Positions 27,508-37,052 of a DNA stretch of 64,000 bases are shown here, piece by piece. A program made the translations under genes and the position numbers. Where the stretch lies: NCBI GenBank assembly GCA_964517495.1, contig CAZFER010000022.1:1-64000 (forward strand). Direction: 5' to 3'. The stretch's first letter is position 1. The number at the start of each line of letters is the position of its first letter. The stretch comes from CAZFER01 sp964517495. Its GTDB lineage: Bacteria > Hinthialibacterota > Hinthialibacteria > Hinthialibacterales > Hinthialibacteraceae. The notes under the pieces were generated by a model that was not told the origin of the DNA, made no database searches, and saw nothing but the letters and a program-made list of their open reading frames with translations.

Positions 27508-28188
27508 TTAATTTTCCTCTAAACTTTGCTCCTCAGGTTGCTGCTTTTGATCCTCAGTCGATTCCATCTTGTTTGAGGAATCATCATCCTCATTCTCTTT
27601 CTTCTTTTCGTCTTCGTCTTCTTCTTCTTTGGATTTACGTTGCTTCACGGGAAGAGGTGCCAATGTCATATTCATAAAGCGCCCTTCCTGCCGAGGTTTC
27701 TGTTCAATGCTCGCAAGATCCGAAAGATCATTTATAAGGCGTTCCATCACTTTCAATCCAAGTTCTTTATGTGCCATTTCCCGGCCACGGAACTGAAGAA
27801 TAAAACGTACCTTATCACCGTGTTCAAGAAATTTGACCGCATTATTGAATTTGAAATCATAATCATGTTTTTCAATGCGGGGGCGAAGCTTGATCTCCTT
27901 GACTACAATCTGTTTCTGCTTTTTCTTGGCGTCTTTTTGCTTTTTGGCCTGTTGGTACTTATACTGCCCATAATCCATGATTCGGCAGACATGGGGCTTG
28001 GATTTTGCGCTCACTTCAACTAAATCAAGTTGAGCCTCTTGCGCTTTTTCCAAAGCCTCCTTGACCGAAACCACCCCAACATGCTCGCCTTCTTGGTCGA
28101 TCAATCGGATTTCATTCTCTTGGATCATTTCATTGATCCGGGTATTATCACGTGATGCTTCCCGCCTGAACGGTTTTTTATTTCTAAT
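27508..28188 (-). CDS. infC: Translation initiation factor IF-3 (ATT start)
   Basis: 226 aa when started at the ATT at 28186-28188. The first ATG (28128) would remove the conserved beginning of the IF3 N-domain (RDNTRINEMIQENEIRLID); in the same frame, 20 residues upstream, an ATT follows GGAG by 11 nt and is preceded in frame by a TGA. AUU starts are the known basis of infC autoregulation. N-domain, linker (QYKYQQAKKQKDAKKKQK) and C-domain (EIKLRPRIEKHDYDFK, RGREMAHKELG) are complete. The last ~45 residues are a low-complexity acidic tail (EEEDEDEKKKENEDDDSSN) beyond the normal end. Confidence 0.94.
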   Translation of the reverse strand: MRNKKPFRREASRDNTRINEMIQENEIRLIDQEGEHVGVVSVKEALEKAQEAQLDLVEVSAKSKPHVCRIMDYGQYKYQQAKKQKDAKKKQKQIVVKEIKLRPRIEKHDYDFKFNNAVKFLEHGDKVRFILQFRGREMAHKELGLKVMERLINDLSDLASIEQKPRQEGRFMNMTLAPLPVKQRKSKEEEDEDEKKKENEDDDSSNKMESTEDQKQQPEEQSLEEN

Positions 28189-28300
28189 TGAAAATCACGC
28201 TCCTCTCTCTAAAAATGAAGCCTTTTCTGTTAATATGATATGTACTATTCACAAAATTTCAATCACCTATCGGATTACTTGAATCCAAAATGGGCATTAT

Positions 28301-28328
28301 GAAAAAAGAGACCGTCGACTCGGTCCCT
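28301..28328 (-). terminator. Terminator downstream of tRNA-Val
   Basis: On the minus strand GACCG-AGTCGA-CGGTC followed by TCTTTTTTC; it lies between the tRNA gene and infC on the same strand. Confidence 0.75.
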
Positions 28329-28397
28329 TATCCTCGCATCTATTTGTAAATAAGACATTCCTTCAATGATGTCTTTATAGAGGATTTGGTTAATCAA

Positions 28398-28474
28398 TGG
28401 TGGGTCGTACTGGATTTGAACCAGTGACCTCTTGCATGTCAAGCAAGCACTCTAACCAGCTGAGCTAACGACCC
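28398..28474 (-). tRNA. tRNA-Val(GAC)
   Basis: 77 nt including an encoded CCA end. Acceptor stem GGGTCGT/ACGACCC is perfect; D-loop AGCTGGTTA; anticodon stem CTTGC/GCAAG with loop TTGACAT gives anticodon GAC (Val); T-arm ACTGG-TTCAAAT-CCAGT. Confidence 0.96.
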
Positions 28475-28690
28475 CTATAACACATTTTCTCTAAAGGCTA
28501 CCCTAAAAAATCCGCCCTTTGTACACATTTATTACATGCAAACTAGAATTATATGTGAAAGTATGGCTTGAATCAATGCCCTGTAAAGATTGAAAATGCG
28601 GATATTGTGAAAATTCCGCTAAAAAATCAGATTTTGGTTTTCTTCCCATCGATCACCAGCTTTATTTATGTATTAGCAATTCAACGATAA

Positions 28691-28858
28691 TTATTTTGCT
28701 GTATACTCTGGGCATTCCCGAGCGTTAGGGCGCTCAGGCCGTGTACAAACATTTCCATAGTTCCATTTACATGAATCACATAAAAAGACACTCCCTAATG
28801 TCTTGGCTTTGATTTTTGTTCTCCAATTTTTCCATTTTTGCAATAATTTAGAAAACAT
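28691..28858 (-). CDS. Small Cys4 protein, 55 aa
   Basis: 55 aa, begins MFSKLLQKWKNWRTKIKAK, then FLCDSCKWNYGNVC, TRPERPNARECPEY. The four cysteines (CxxC, a further C nine residues on, then C) with basic and aromatic surroundings look like a small zinc ribbon or Fe-S knuckle. GAGG stands 6 nt before the ATG. It lies between the formyltransferase-type gene and tRNA-Val on the same strand. Ordered codon use and the motif make it a credible gene; no function can be assigned. Confidence 0.68.
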   Translation of the reverse strand: MFSKLLQKWKNWRTKIKAKTLGSVFLCDSCKWNYGNVCTRPERPNARECPEYTAK

Positions 28859-28950
28859 ATAAACCTCAAAATTGTAAATCTATCATTTTGAGCAGAAAAG
28901 ATAGTGGATTTATTATATCACTATTCACACAAAATTGAATAATTTGTCTT

Positions 28951-30645
28951 CTATCTCTTCAATAGCTTGGTAAAACCACGTTTTATGGTTTGCACAAAAG
29001 CGCTGGGTATGAACTTGACATTTCGTCCATCCACCACTGTGAGATTATGAAAACCGCTAAGAGTATGGCAGCCATCCGGATAGGGGCTTGCATGATCAGG
29101 CTTAACCACTGCGGCTTCCTCTTCACAAAATTTAACCGCTGAACATTCCTGTATACGATTGATGACCACCCGGCCTCCATAGGCGGAAGAACAGTCTTGA
29201 GCAGGCCGATAAAGTTGACCTTCATGAACAAATGGTGTTCCGGCAGGGCGGCTGGAACGAATATCGGTTTTAACAGGATTATTCGCGTGAGGAGTAAAGA
29301 GACCAAAAGGTGAGTCTGCGTACCAAAGCCAAAGTTTATGACAAGGCCCATCCTCTTGATTGGTGGCCGCTAACCACCAGCGCTCCTTTAATTGGAAGAG
29401 TGTCGCGTCAACACCTTGAAACTGCTCAACCAACACTGCACATTTCTCCCACTCAAAAGGGAAATTAGTAGCCTTGTAAAGGACTATTTCTCCGGATTCA
29501 TAGGTTTCAGGTATACAATAAATATCATCCTCATATTCCAGCAAAAATGGATAAGAACGATGAAATTCTGACTCCAAAACCGGCTTGGGTTGAATTGATG
29601 AAGGATCATCTTTGAACTGAACACAAAATAAACGCCCTTTATCAATCCGGTAATCCAATTGCTCAAATAGGATTGTTGTAATCCCATCCTTTTTTATAGC
29701 AAAAGGATCAGCATAAAATTCATGTGAATCTGGAGAAGGTAACCACTTGATTTCAGGGGACTTATCTGATGTAATATAATCCTGAATCGGTTGTTGGGCA
29801 ACGCCGATATTCCAATGGTTATGGCGAAAAAGAGAAGTGAAAACTTGCCGCATTGTATGTTTGATGATCTTACTGACATAAACAAGCATTTGCAAATTCG
29901 TTGGAGAATAGAAGATAGGTGCATCCGTTTTGGAGGGCGCCGCTTCTATATAATCGGTTATTCCATTTCGAATATCGATACAGACTTGTGAGGGCCATAA
30001 CGCACTTTCATAAAATGCCTGATTTAGGTTGCGCTTATAGGATGTTAAGTTGGTAGGGAAAAAACCTTTTTTAAGCACCACTCCCCCATCAAGCCGGTTG
30101 GTTAATCGCTGCAGGATTGTTGCCGTTACCGGGTCGTTATGATAAATTTCCCAAAAGCAGGGTGGACCGCCACGGTATTTCTCCTCATCATCATGATGAA
30201 AAGACCATACCCCATACCTCGCAGATTTTAATACATCCCCACGAATAATCCCAAATGCGAAACGGAGGATAAAATCAAGATTATGCTGACGAATGGCTTC
30301 AATATCTTCATCGCGAAAGTATTGGGAAAACTTACCCTTTTTTATAATCCGGCAGGGAAGGGATGAAACATCCTTCAGCTCCTCACTCAAGTCAACAGGC
30401 ATCGACGCCTTTGGTTTGGCCCAAAAATTATTGAACAGTTGAAAGAAAAGCTGATTCCAACGAATGCGCTTAAACCTGTTAGCGAAGGAATAAAAATCAG
30501 TGGATCCTTTATCAATAATAAATAAGGATAATTCAACGTTCGGAAGTTCAAGCAGTTTCTTGATGCAATACGCTTGCCATGCAGGAAAGGTTGTGTTGAA
30601 ACACATCACACCAAAACGGATAGGGGGATAATTGGATGAAGTCAT
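28951..30645 (-). CDS. Formyltransferase-like domain fused to glucosamine-IPC-transferase-like beta-propeller domain
   Basis: 564 aa, no signal peptide. Residues ~10-210 follow the formyl-transferase N-terminal fold: DFILRFAFGIIRGDVL, then GVWSFHHDDEEKYRGGPP and TATILQRLTNRLDGGVVL, matching the H-x-S-x-L-P-x-Y-R-G-x-x-P region of methionyl-tRNA- and sugar-formyltransferases. Residues ~280-540 resemble the N-terminal domain of glucosamine inositolphosphorylceramide transferase 1 (FYADPFAI, SYPFLLEYEDDIYCIPET, AGTPFVHEGQLYRPAQDC). This pairing occurs in predicted glycan-synthesis proteins; a role in modifying an amino sugar is inferred. It starts 30 nt after phoU. Confidence 0.78.
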   Translation of the reverse strand: MTSSNYPPIRFGVMCFNTTFPAWQAYCIKKLLELPNVELSLFIIDKGSTDFYSFANRFKRIRWNQLFFQLFNNFWAKPKASMPVDLSEELKDVSSLPCRIIKKGKFSQYFRDEDIEAIRQHNLDFILRFAFGIIRGDVLKSARYGVWSFHHDDEEKYRGGPPCFWEIYHNDPVTATILQRLTNRLDGGVVLKKGFFPTNLTSYKRNLNQAFYESALWPSQVCIDIRNGITDYIEAAPSKTDAPIFYSPTNLQMLVYVSKIIKHTMRQVFTSLFRHNHWNIGVAQQPIQDYITSDKSPEIKWLPSPDSHEFYADPFAIKKDGITTILFEQLDYRIDKGRLFCVQFKDDPSSIQPKPVLESEFHRSYPFLLEYEDDIYCIPETYESGEIVLYKATNFPFEWEKCAVLVEQFQGVDATLFQLKERWWLAATNQEDGPCHKLWLWYADSPFGLFTPHANNPVKTDIRSSRPAGTPFVHEGQLYRPAQDCSSAYGGRVVINRIQECSAVKFCEEEAAVVKPDHASPYPDGCHTLSGFHNLTVVDGRNVKFIPSAFVQTIKRGFTKLLKR

Positions 30646-30674
30646 GGGCAGGTCAATTGTATACCTGGCATGTG

Positions 30675-31325
30675 TTATAAAACATGGCGCGTTATCTTCC
30701 CTTTGACCAGATAAATGGTCTCCTCAGCAATATGGGTTGCCATATCGGCCATTCGTTCATAATGACGTACCAGCGAAGACAGGTCAAATAGATTTTCGGC
30801 TTGCTCGGGAAATTCCTGAATGTCTTTGATGATCGTTTCCGTAAAATATTTACGGAATGCATCAACTTTCTTGTCATCAGCACATACTTTATAAGCCAGG
30901 TCGCTATCCTGGTTAAAGAAAGCATCCAGGCTGTTTTTAACTTGCTGTTTCGCCAAGTAAGCCATTTCACTTAAATTAAATGAGAAATCAGGACGATTGC
31001 TTATTAGAATTGACACGGATCGCTTGGCAATATTGGCTGCATAATCTCCTATACGTTCCAAACTGGTGTTAATTTTGAATATAGCAACCACGTATCGCAT
31101 ATCGGTCGCAACCGGTTGATGAAGAACCAGGATTCGAAGGCATTCTTCTTCGATTTTAACTTCAAGTTCATCCACTTTAACATCAGCATCGATCACTTCC
31201 TGGGCTTTCTCCTGGTCATGTTCTTCCATGGCGGCAATTGCCTTCGATATCGCCCACATTATATGAAGACGTTGATTATGAAGCAATTCTTTTAGTACAT
31301 CGAGTTCTTTTTGTAATAAGCTCAT
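30675..31325 (-). CDS. phoU: Phosphate transport regulator PhoU
   Basis: 216 aa. Two PhoU three-helix repeats with the metal-binding E/DxxxD signatures: KVDELEVKIEEECLRIL and YAANIAKRSV in the first half, KKVDAFRKYFTETII and HYERMADMATHIAEE in the second. Modulates the Pst transporter and PhoR signalling. Last gene of the pstSCAB-phoU set, 61 nt after pstB. Confidence 0.95.
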   Translation of the reverse strand: MSLLQKELDVLKELLHNQRLHIMWAISKAIAAMEEHDQEKAQEVIDADVKVDELEVKIEEECLRILVLHQPVATDMRYVVAIFKINTSLERIGDYAANIAKRSVSILISNRPDFSFNLSEMAYLAKQQVKNSLDAFFNQDSDLAYKVCADDKKVDAFRKYFTETIIKDIQEFPEQAENLFDLSSLVRHYERMADMATHIAEETIYLVKGKITRHVL

Positions 31326-31386
31326 TAAAATACTCCGATACGATCATCTCAAATAATTATCAGACGGTTTTGAATCGGCAATAGCC

Positions 31387-32319
31387 TCAACCAAAGCGTC
31401 CCGTCACATAAGATTCCGTATCTTTGAGGTGAGGATTTGAAAATATTGTTTCCGTCGGTCCATATTCAACGATATGGCCGAGATACATGAAAGCAGTAAA
31501 ATCACTTACACGGGCCGCCTGTTGCATGTTGTGGGTCACGATAAGTATGGAATATTCCCCTTTTAATCGATCGATGAGATCCTCAATCTTTCCAGTTGCA
31601 ATGGGATCCAACGCCGAGCAAGGTTCATCCATCAACAAAACTTCTGGCTCCGCCGCAATAGCGCGGGCAATACAAAGCCGCTGCTGCTGACCTCCTGATA
31701 ATCCCAATGCGCTTTGATGGATACGGTCTTTCACTTCTTCCAATAGCGCAGCACCCTGTAAACTCTTTTCACATACTTCTTTTAATATATTTTTATTGCG
31801 TTCTCCCGAAATTCTCAATGGATAGACCACATTTTCGAAAATACTCATGGGAAAAGGATTCGATTTTTGAAACACCATCCCCATGCGTTTACGCAATTCA
31901 ATAACATCCACTGAGACATCATAGATCGAATCACCATTTAATAGTATATCCCCCTGTATTTTTACAATACCCAACAAATCATTCAGGCGATTGACTGACC
32001 TTAAAAGCGTTGATTTCCCACACCCGGATGGACCAACCAATGCCGTGACCTTTCCTTTGGGTATCTTCATCGTGATAGTATGAAGTGCTTGAGTTGTCCC
32101 ATACCAGAGACAAAAATCAATTATATCAATTACCGATTCCTCTTGGTAAACTTCCTCATGAATATCGGCTTCTATTTGATCTCCCCGAATGATGGACTGG
32201 AGGATTCCGTTAGTCAGATTAGATTCATTTATGGTGGATGAAGGGGATGGCATCGTGGAATTCATCGATAGATCTTCATTCAACTGTATCGATTTTTCCT
32301 TTGAATGTGTATAAGGCAT
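31387..32319 (-). CDS. pstB: Phosphate ABC transporter ATP-binding protein
   Basis: 310 aa. Walker A GPSGCGKST (96-103), signature LSGGQQQRLCIARA, Walker B VLLMDEPCSALDP, and PstB-specific MVFQKSNPFPMSIFENV. An N-terminal extension of about 65 residues (Ser/Asn/Glu rich) precedes the domain; SD AGGAG is ~11 nt before ATG 32319, while an inner ATG at residue 19 or 23 is possible. Couples ATP hydrolysis to phosphate uptake through PstC-PstA. Confidence 0.95.
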   Translation of the reverse strand: MPYTHSKEKSIQLNEDLSMNSTMPSPSSTINESNLTNGILQSIIRGDQIEADIHEEVYQEESVIDIIDFCLWYGTTQALHTITMKIPKGKVTALVGPSGCGKSTLLRSVNRLNDLLGIVKIQGDILLNGDSIYDVSVDVIELRKRMGMVFQKSNPFPMSIFENVVYPLRISGERNKNILKEVCEKSLQGAALLEEVKDRIHQSALGLSGGQQQRLCIARAIAAEPEVLLMDEPCSALDPIATGKIEDLIDRLKGEYSILIVTHNMQQAARVSDFTAFMYLGHIVEYGPTETIFSNPHLKDTESYVTGRFG

Positions 32320-32337
32320 TGTAAAATGAATCTCCTT

Positions 32338-34077
32338 TTAAAATTGACTGCCGATAAATCGTCTGCGTAGTTTTGATCGTATCCAAATGGCGATAACATT
32401 CAAGGCAAATATAATGGCAATTAAAAGAAGTGTGGTCGTATAAACCATTGGTATGGCAGCCACGCTGTCCTGGCTATGAAATCCCAAATCATAAATATGA
32501 AATCCCAGATGCATAAAACTTCGCTCGGGATGAAGATAAGGGAAAACGCCATCGACGGGTAATTCTGGCGTAAATTTGACGGCACCAACCAACATTAGCG
32601 GCGCCACTTCACCTGCGCCACGAGCCATCGCGAGTATCATTCCTGTCATAATTCCAGGCATAGCTCGAGGTAGGATAATACGCCGAATGGTTTGCCATTT
32701 GCTTGCTCCGCATGCATATGAACCTTCCCGCATGGAATTGGGTACCGCGGCCAGCGCTTCTTCTGTCGCTACAATTACCACAGGGAGGGTTAAAAGAGCA
32801 AGGGTGAGCGATGACCAAAGTAATCCCCCCGTCCCATACGTTGGATTCGGTAATTTGGCATAGAAAAACATCTCATCAATGCTGCTTCCGATCATGTAAC
32901 AAAAAAAGCCTAATCCAAAAACGCCATAAACTATGCTCGGTACACCAGCCAGATTATTGACCGCGATCCGAACGGAACTGACTAAGGGACCCGCTTTCGC
33001 ATATTCCCGCAAATACAAAGCCGCTAATACTCCAAATGGAGCCACCGCGATCGACATGATTAAAGTCATGAGTATGGTTCCAAAGATGGCGGGATATACC
33101 CCTCCTTCACTATTGGCTTCGCGCGGATCGTCTGTAAGGAATTCTCCCCATCGAGAAGCATAAATTCCTAGTTTATCACTTAAATTTAGCTGGTTGGCTG
33201 GATAGGCACGAAAGATGTTGGCAAAGGGGATACTTTTTTCCTGGCCGGTTGCGGTTTCAACCAGAATATGATAACGTTGGTTTTTTTCCCGCAATTCACG
33301 TATAATCCCTTGCAATCGTTCGAATTCTTCATTCGCCCATTGTTCTGTCTTTTCATATTCCTGGCGTACTTTTTGATATTCCGGAGAATTCTTCCCCAAG
33401 CGGATTTCCACCGATTTCATATCAAGCCTTTGATTTTCCAAAATCCGGTTGACTTTTCCAATGTCATGCTTTTCCAAATCGCGGATTCGGTAATAACGTT
33501 CGCGGAATTCAGGGTGTTTCTCTTTGAATATCGTCCATATTTCTTCCGCATTGGTTGTTTTGACTTCCGAATCAATTGTGAGAGCAGTTGGAAATCCAAA
33601 AAAACGTCCCCATTCAATTCGCTCAAAAATAATTGCCCACTTGGGTTGAGTCTCTTTTTCAATCTCAAAATTGTTAACCCAGTGAAAGTGAGATTGAGTC
33701 AAATCGTAATTCCCCGTTCGCATCATCCGGCGGGTAGCCCATCCATCATTGGCTTTGATTTTGTCTTGAATCTCAGGGCTGAATTCACTTAACTCAGGTT
33801 GATAAAGGTTCTCCCGGGTAACTTCACCCATATAAATTTTCCCATCCCTGGTTTCAACCCGAATGATCGGCACAGGCCAGAAGGTATTGCCTCCTTGAAT
33901 CAAAATAAGGAGGAAAAGGCCAATGATCATAAGTATACAAATAATCAACGCCCCACCTGTTAACCAGACCATTGGTTCTCCATACGCACTGGGTAAGGTT
34001 TTTACTTTGGGCCCTTTTTGTTTAACCGGCCTTTTTGCTTTATTTTCAGTTGCCTGAAATTTGGAAAAGGTAGTCAT
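32338..34077 (-). CDS. pstA: Phosphate ABC transporter permease PstA, long form
   Basis: 579 aa, about twice the usual length. One N-terminal membrane helix (~45-68) is followed by a large hydrophilic insert (~70-310) with a charged helical part (RIRDLEKHDIGKVNRIL, KVRQEYEKTEQWANEEFERL) before the standard permease domain (~325-565) with AGVPSIVYGVFGLG and the EAA loop GASKWQTIRRIILPRAMPG. Starts 2 nt after pstC. Long PstA proteins of this layout occur in several environmental bacteria. Confidence 0.92.
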   Translation of the reverse strand: MTTFSKFQATENKAKRPVKQKGPKVKTLPSAYGEPMVWLTGGALIICILMIIGLFLLILIQGGNTFWPVPIIRVETRDGKIYMGEVTRENLYQPELSEFSPEIQDKIKANDGWATRRMMRTGNYDLTQSHFHWVNNFEIEKETQPKWAIIFERIEWGRFFGFPTALTIDSEVKTTNAEEIWTIFKEKHPEFRERYYRIRDLEKHDIGKVNRILENQRLDMKSVEIRLGKNSPEYQKVRQEYEKTEQWANEEFERLQGIIRELREKNQRYHILVETATGQEKSIPFANIFRAYPANQLNLSDKLGIYASRWGEFLTDDPREANSEGGVYPAIFGTILMTLIMSIAVAPFGVLAALYLREYAKAGPLVSSVRIAVNNLAGVPSIVYGVFGLGFFCYMIGSSIDEMFFYAKLPNPTYGTGGLLWSSLTLALLTLPVVIVATEEALAAVPNSMREGSYACGASKWQTIRRIILPRAMPGIMTGMILAMARGAGEVAPLMLVGAVKFTPELPVDGVFPYLHPERSFMHLGFHIYDLGFHSQDSVAAIPMVYTTTLLLIAIIFALNVIAIWIRSKLRRRFIGSQF

Positions 34078-34079
34078 TT

Positions 34080-36689
34080 TTATAACTCGACGGCTTTTTT
34101 TCTAAAACGTAATCGAATAATTTCAGCGACGGTATTGACGATAAAAGTGACGATAAATAGGGTAAGTGCCGCCAGGAAAAGAGTACGGTAGTGGGTACTA
34201 TTTCGGACAGCTTCTGGCATTTCAACAGCAATATTGGCGGATAACGTGCGAAAACCATTAAAAATGTTCCAATCAAGCACCGGCGTATTTCCCGCAGCCA
34301 TTAGCACAATCATGGTTTCCCCCACTGCACGCCCCAAACCGACCATGGTCGCTGAAAAAAGCCCACTCATCCCAGTCGGGATTATCACATAAATAGCGGT
34401 TTGCCAGGGGGTTGCACCACAACCCAATGATGCGGCCCGTAAGTGCTCAGGGACACTTGATAGCGCATCATCGGCGATCGTATAGATGATGGGTATAATC
34501 GCAAATCCCATGACAAAGCCGACAATCAAAGCGTTTCGTTGTTCATACGTATCAAGATAAAATCCACGAGGATCAAGGGCCAGGCTGGAAAGAAAAACAG
34601 AAATCATGTATGCGATGATGAAGGTGAGTAATATTCCAACCACAAATTTACTCACTTCCACCCACGCATGGTTTGTACGGCTCCAGCCTGAAGCATGGCG
34701 GCGGAGGGTGGGATTGACCCACAGGCCGATAATAAAAACCGTTAAAAGGGCACTGAGTGGGAGAAGCAACATCATCCAGCCACCTGTTCCATTTCCCACC
34801 TGACCGTTTAACCATGCTTTTATGTCACCACTAAAAAAGAACGATTCAACAAGGGGGCCAAGTTGTATTGCCAGCCAAACCCCCAGGGGGGTAACCAGAA
34901 AAATAAATAACAGTTTGATCTTCGCCATGAGCAACGTTAATCGCTGAGGTAAAAGTTGCCAAATATTTGCCATAACTAAATAAACAAGGGGGATCGTAAC
35001 AAAAGCTGTTAAAACAGTCGGCACTATTTTTTCCACGAAGGGGGCAAAAACCAACGCCGCCAAGAAACCTAAAACCACACTGGGTAAACTGGCCATCATC
35101 TCGATAAGCGGTTTGATCACCAGGCGTCCTTTTGGATGAAGAAATTCACTTGTATAAATAGCGGCCAACAAAGCAAGGGGCAGGCCTATTAACATCGAGT
35201 ATAACGTTGCTTTGAGCGTACCAAAGATTAATGGAATCAAACTATACTTGGGTTCAAAATCATCGGTGGCACTTGATGATTGCCAAACATAAGCGGGTTC
35301 TTTGTGCCCCTCATACCATATTTTGGAAAAGAGCGCTGAAAAACTCGTTTCTGGATGATTTAAATCCAGAAACCATCGCTGACACATATTATCAACAATG
35401 GTATAAAGCCCATCCTCCTTGCTGGTTAGAATCAAATTATCCAAACTTTTATCATGTTGTATCGATCCTTCAACCAACTGATTTTGAGCTGTCACATAAA
35501 ATAACCTGAAACTCCCATCACCATAACCTACAGCAATTGTCCGGCTTCGTTGTGACGTGGATAAGGAAGTCACAGGTGCATTCGATCCCGGGAGTTCATG
35601 AGCCGCAACTAATTTTTGCTTGTCGATTGTCGATGCTTGTGGATCACGTATCCGAAACCAGGCGCGAGTACGGCCAGCACTATCACCAATAAGTAAGGTC
35701 GTTTGGCCGATTAAGTAACTGAGACTGGTTATCATGACATTTTCTTCTTCAATTAAATCTGTGCGTTCGGCAATGACTGGATTCTTCACATCACGTGTTT
35801 CATACCGGAGAAGCTCACCATCTTCCCAAATCACATAAACCTGGTCTCCCAGACCAGAAAGGGTAATGGCATATGGAAATGCTTTCCCTTCCGGATTTTC
35901 AAAAGGTATCTCATTCTTCTTGATGGAAAAAAGCGTTTCTCCCGTCAAGAAGTTTTTTTGCTCGGACAATGAATTGATTGAGAGTGTTCCGTTTTGGGTA
36001 AGGGCGGAAAACATCAAGCCACTTGATGCCACTGAATGATCAAGCTTTACGATTGGATCATCTTTTACCAGGGTGAGTGGCTCTTTAAAATTGGACACAA
36101 AAGAATGATAACGAAACTGCCCTGTAGGAATGCGAATCAAGGCCCCTTGCTTATATATTTCAATTTGGCCGGCTTCATTGTTGTGATATTCTTCTGGAAT
36201 CTCTTCGAGATCATAAAATTCCGTACGTGTTCGAAAGATACCGGTTTGTACCGTTCCATCTTCAAAACCGATCACAACTTCTTCAAGGAAAGGGTGGATT
36301 GAAATTGATGTGATTGATTTCTGCTCAAAAAGAGAAAGAGTATGGATAGTTTCGCCGCTATTTGCTTGAAAAATGCGAACCTCTCCATTCCGAAAAAGAG
36401 CCCAACCCAATATTTGAAACTCATCGATCCCGACGTTTATTACCTCGCTATCATCCAAATTCCAAGGTAAGGTATATTCACTCTTTTTTTCCAACGAGGC
36501 CGGCAGAAAAAGTGGAAACACCACCCAAACCAGCAATACCAATACCAGGGATACCGCTATGATCGTTCCGATACCGCCAATTGTGATTAACCAGCGGGAG
36601 ACAAAATCCCCAACCCGAACGGATAAACTTGTTTTACGGGAATAGGTTCTCCCTGAAAATGATTTTTGAGAGGGTGAAGATGAATCCAT
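34080..36689 (-). CDS. pstC: Phosphate ABC transporter permease PstC with beta-propeller-like insert
   Basis: 869 aa. After one membrane helix (~35-57) comes a ~410-residue insert of repeating WD40/PQQ-like strands (QILGWALFRNGEVRIFQA, SISIHPFLEEVVIGFEDGTV, TIAVGYGDGSFRLFYV), then the permease domain (~490-869) with MMASLPSVVLGFLAALV and the EAA loop GCGATPWQTAIYVIIPTGM. Forms the channel with PstA. Long WD40-bearing PstC proteins are known in Gammaproteobacteria and PVC bacteria; the insert is probably periplasmic, its purpose unknown. pstS lies 364 nt upstream across a family D repeat. Confidence 0.92.
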   Translation of the reverse strand: MDSSSPSQKSFSGRTYSRKTSLSVRVGDFVSRWLITIGGIGTIIAVSLVLVLLVWVVFPLFLPASLEKKSEYTLPWNLDDSEVINVGIDEFQILGWALFRNGEVRIFQANSGETIHTLSLFEQKSITSISIHPFLEEVVIGFEDGTVQTGIFRTRTEFYDLEEIPEEYHNNEAGQIEIYKQGALIRIPTGQFRYHSFVSNFKEPLTLVKDDPIVKLDHSVASSGLMFSALTQNGTLSINSLSEQKNFLTGETLFSIKKNEIPFENPEGKAFPYAITLSGLGDQVYVIWEDGELLRYETRDVKNPVIAERTDLIEEENVMITSLSYLIGQTTLLIGDSAGRTRAWFRIRDPQASTIDKQKLVAAHELPGSNAPVTSLSTSQRSRTIAVGYGDGSFRLFYVTAQNQLVEGSIQHDKSLDNLILTSKEDGLYTIVDNMCQRWFLDLNHPETSFSALFSKIWYEGHKEPAYVWQSSSATDDFEPKYSLIPLIFGTLKATLYSMLIGLPLALLAAIYTSEFLHPKGRLVIKPLIEMMASLPSVVLGFLAALVFAPFVEKIVPTVLTAFVTIPLVYLVMANIWQLLPQRLTLLMAKIKLLFIFLVTPLGVWLAIQLGPLVESFFFSGDIKAWLNGQVGNGTGGWMMLLLPLSALLTVFIIGLWVNPTLRRHASGWSRTNHAWVEVSKFVVGILLTFIIAYMISVFLSSLALDPRGFYLDTYEQRNALIVGFVMGFAIIPIIYTIADDALSSVPEHLRAASLGCGATPWQTAIYVIIPTGMSGLFSATMVGLGRAVGETMIVLMAAGNTPVLDWNIFNGFRTLSANIAVEMPEAVRNSTHYRTLFLAALTLFIVTFIVNTVAEIIRLRFRKKAVEL

Positions 36690-36882
36690 TATATAATTTA
36701 GTCTCTCATGTCTCTTTGATGTAATGTACTCTTCACTTTTTTTGCGGGATCATATCAAATGGATAGGTTCCAGATTGGTGATGGTTTTTAATCCTAACAC
36801 CAATGCTTTATTGCTTGGTGTAATCCATTTCAATACGTAACATGTCAGCCATATGGAGTGGAATGGGAGGGGAAACTTATAA

Positions 36883-37028
36883 TTGGCCCCATCATTCCTC
36901 CCCCAATAAAATAGGGGAGGGTAGGAGGAGGTTAAAGGGTTCTACTCCAGGATTATTTATCAACCCCTACCCTCATCCCTCCATATCGTGGGAGGGGAAT
37001 TGAACTGCACATGGCTGACCATATACTT
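36883..37028. repeat. Dispersed repeat family D, copy 2
   Basis: Alignable over its whole length with 16123-16268 (both contain CATTCCTCCCCCAATRAAAT, a G-rich right arm, AGGAGG-GTTAAAGG and a closing CATATG-type end). It occupies the pstS-pstC gap, where it may affect the ratio of pstS to pstCAB mRNA. Confidence 0.72.
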
Positions 37029-37052
37029 CAATCCATTAAACACAAGAAGGTT

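Noticed and set aside
27508..28128. ATG at 28128 as the infC start
   Set aside because: IF3 homology runs through it upstream to the ATT at 28188, which has its own SD.
28189..28300. Structured L20/infC leader
   Set aside because: Only a short AT-rich stretch is present and no known leader structure could be recognised.
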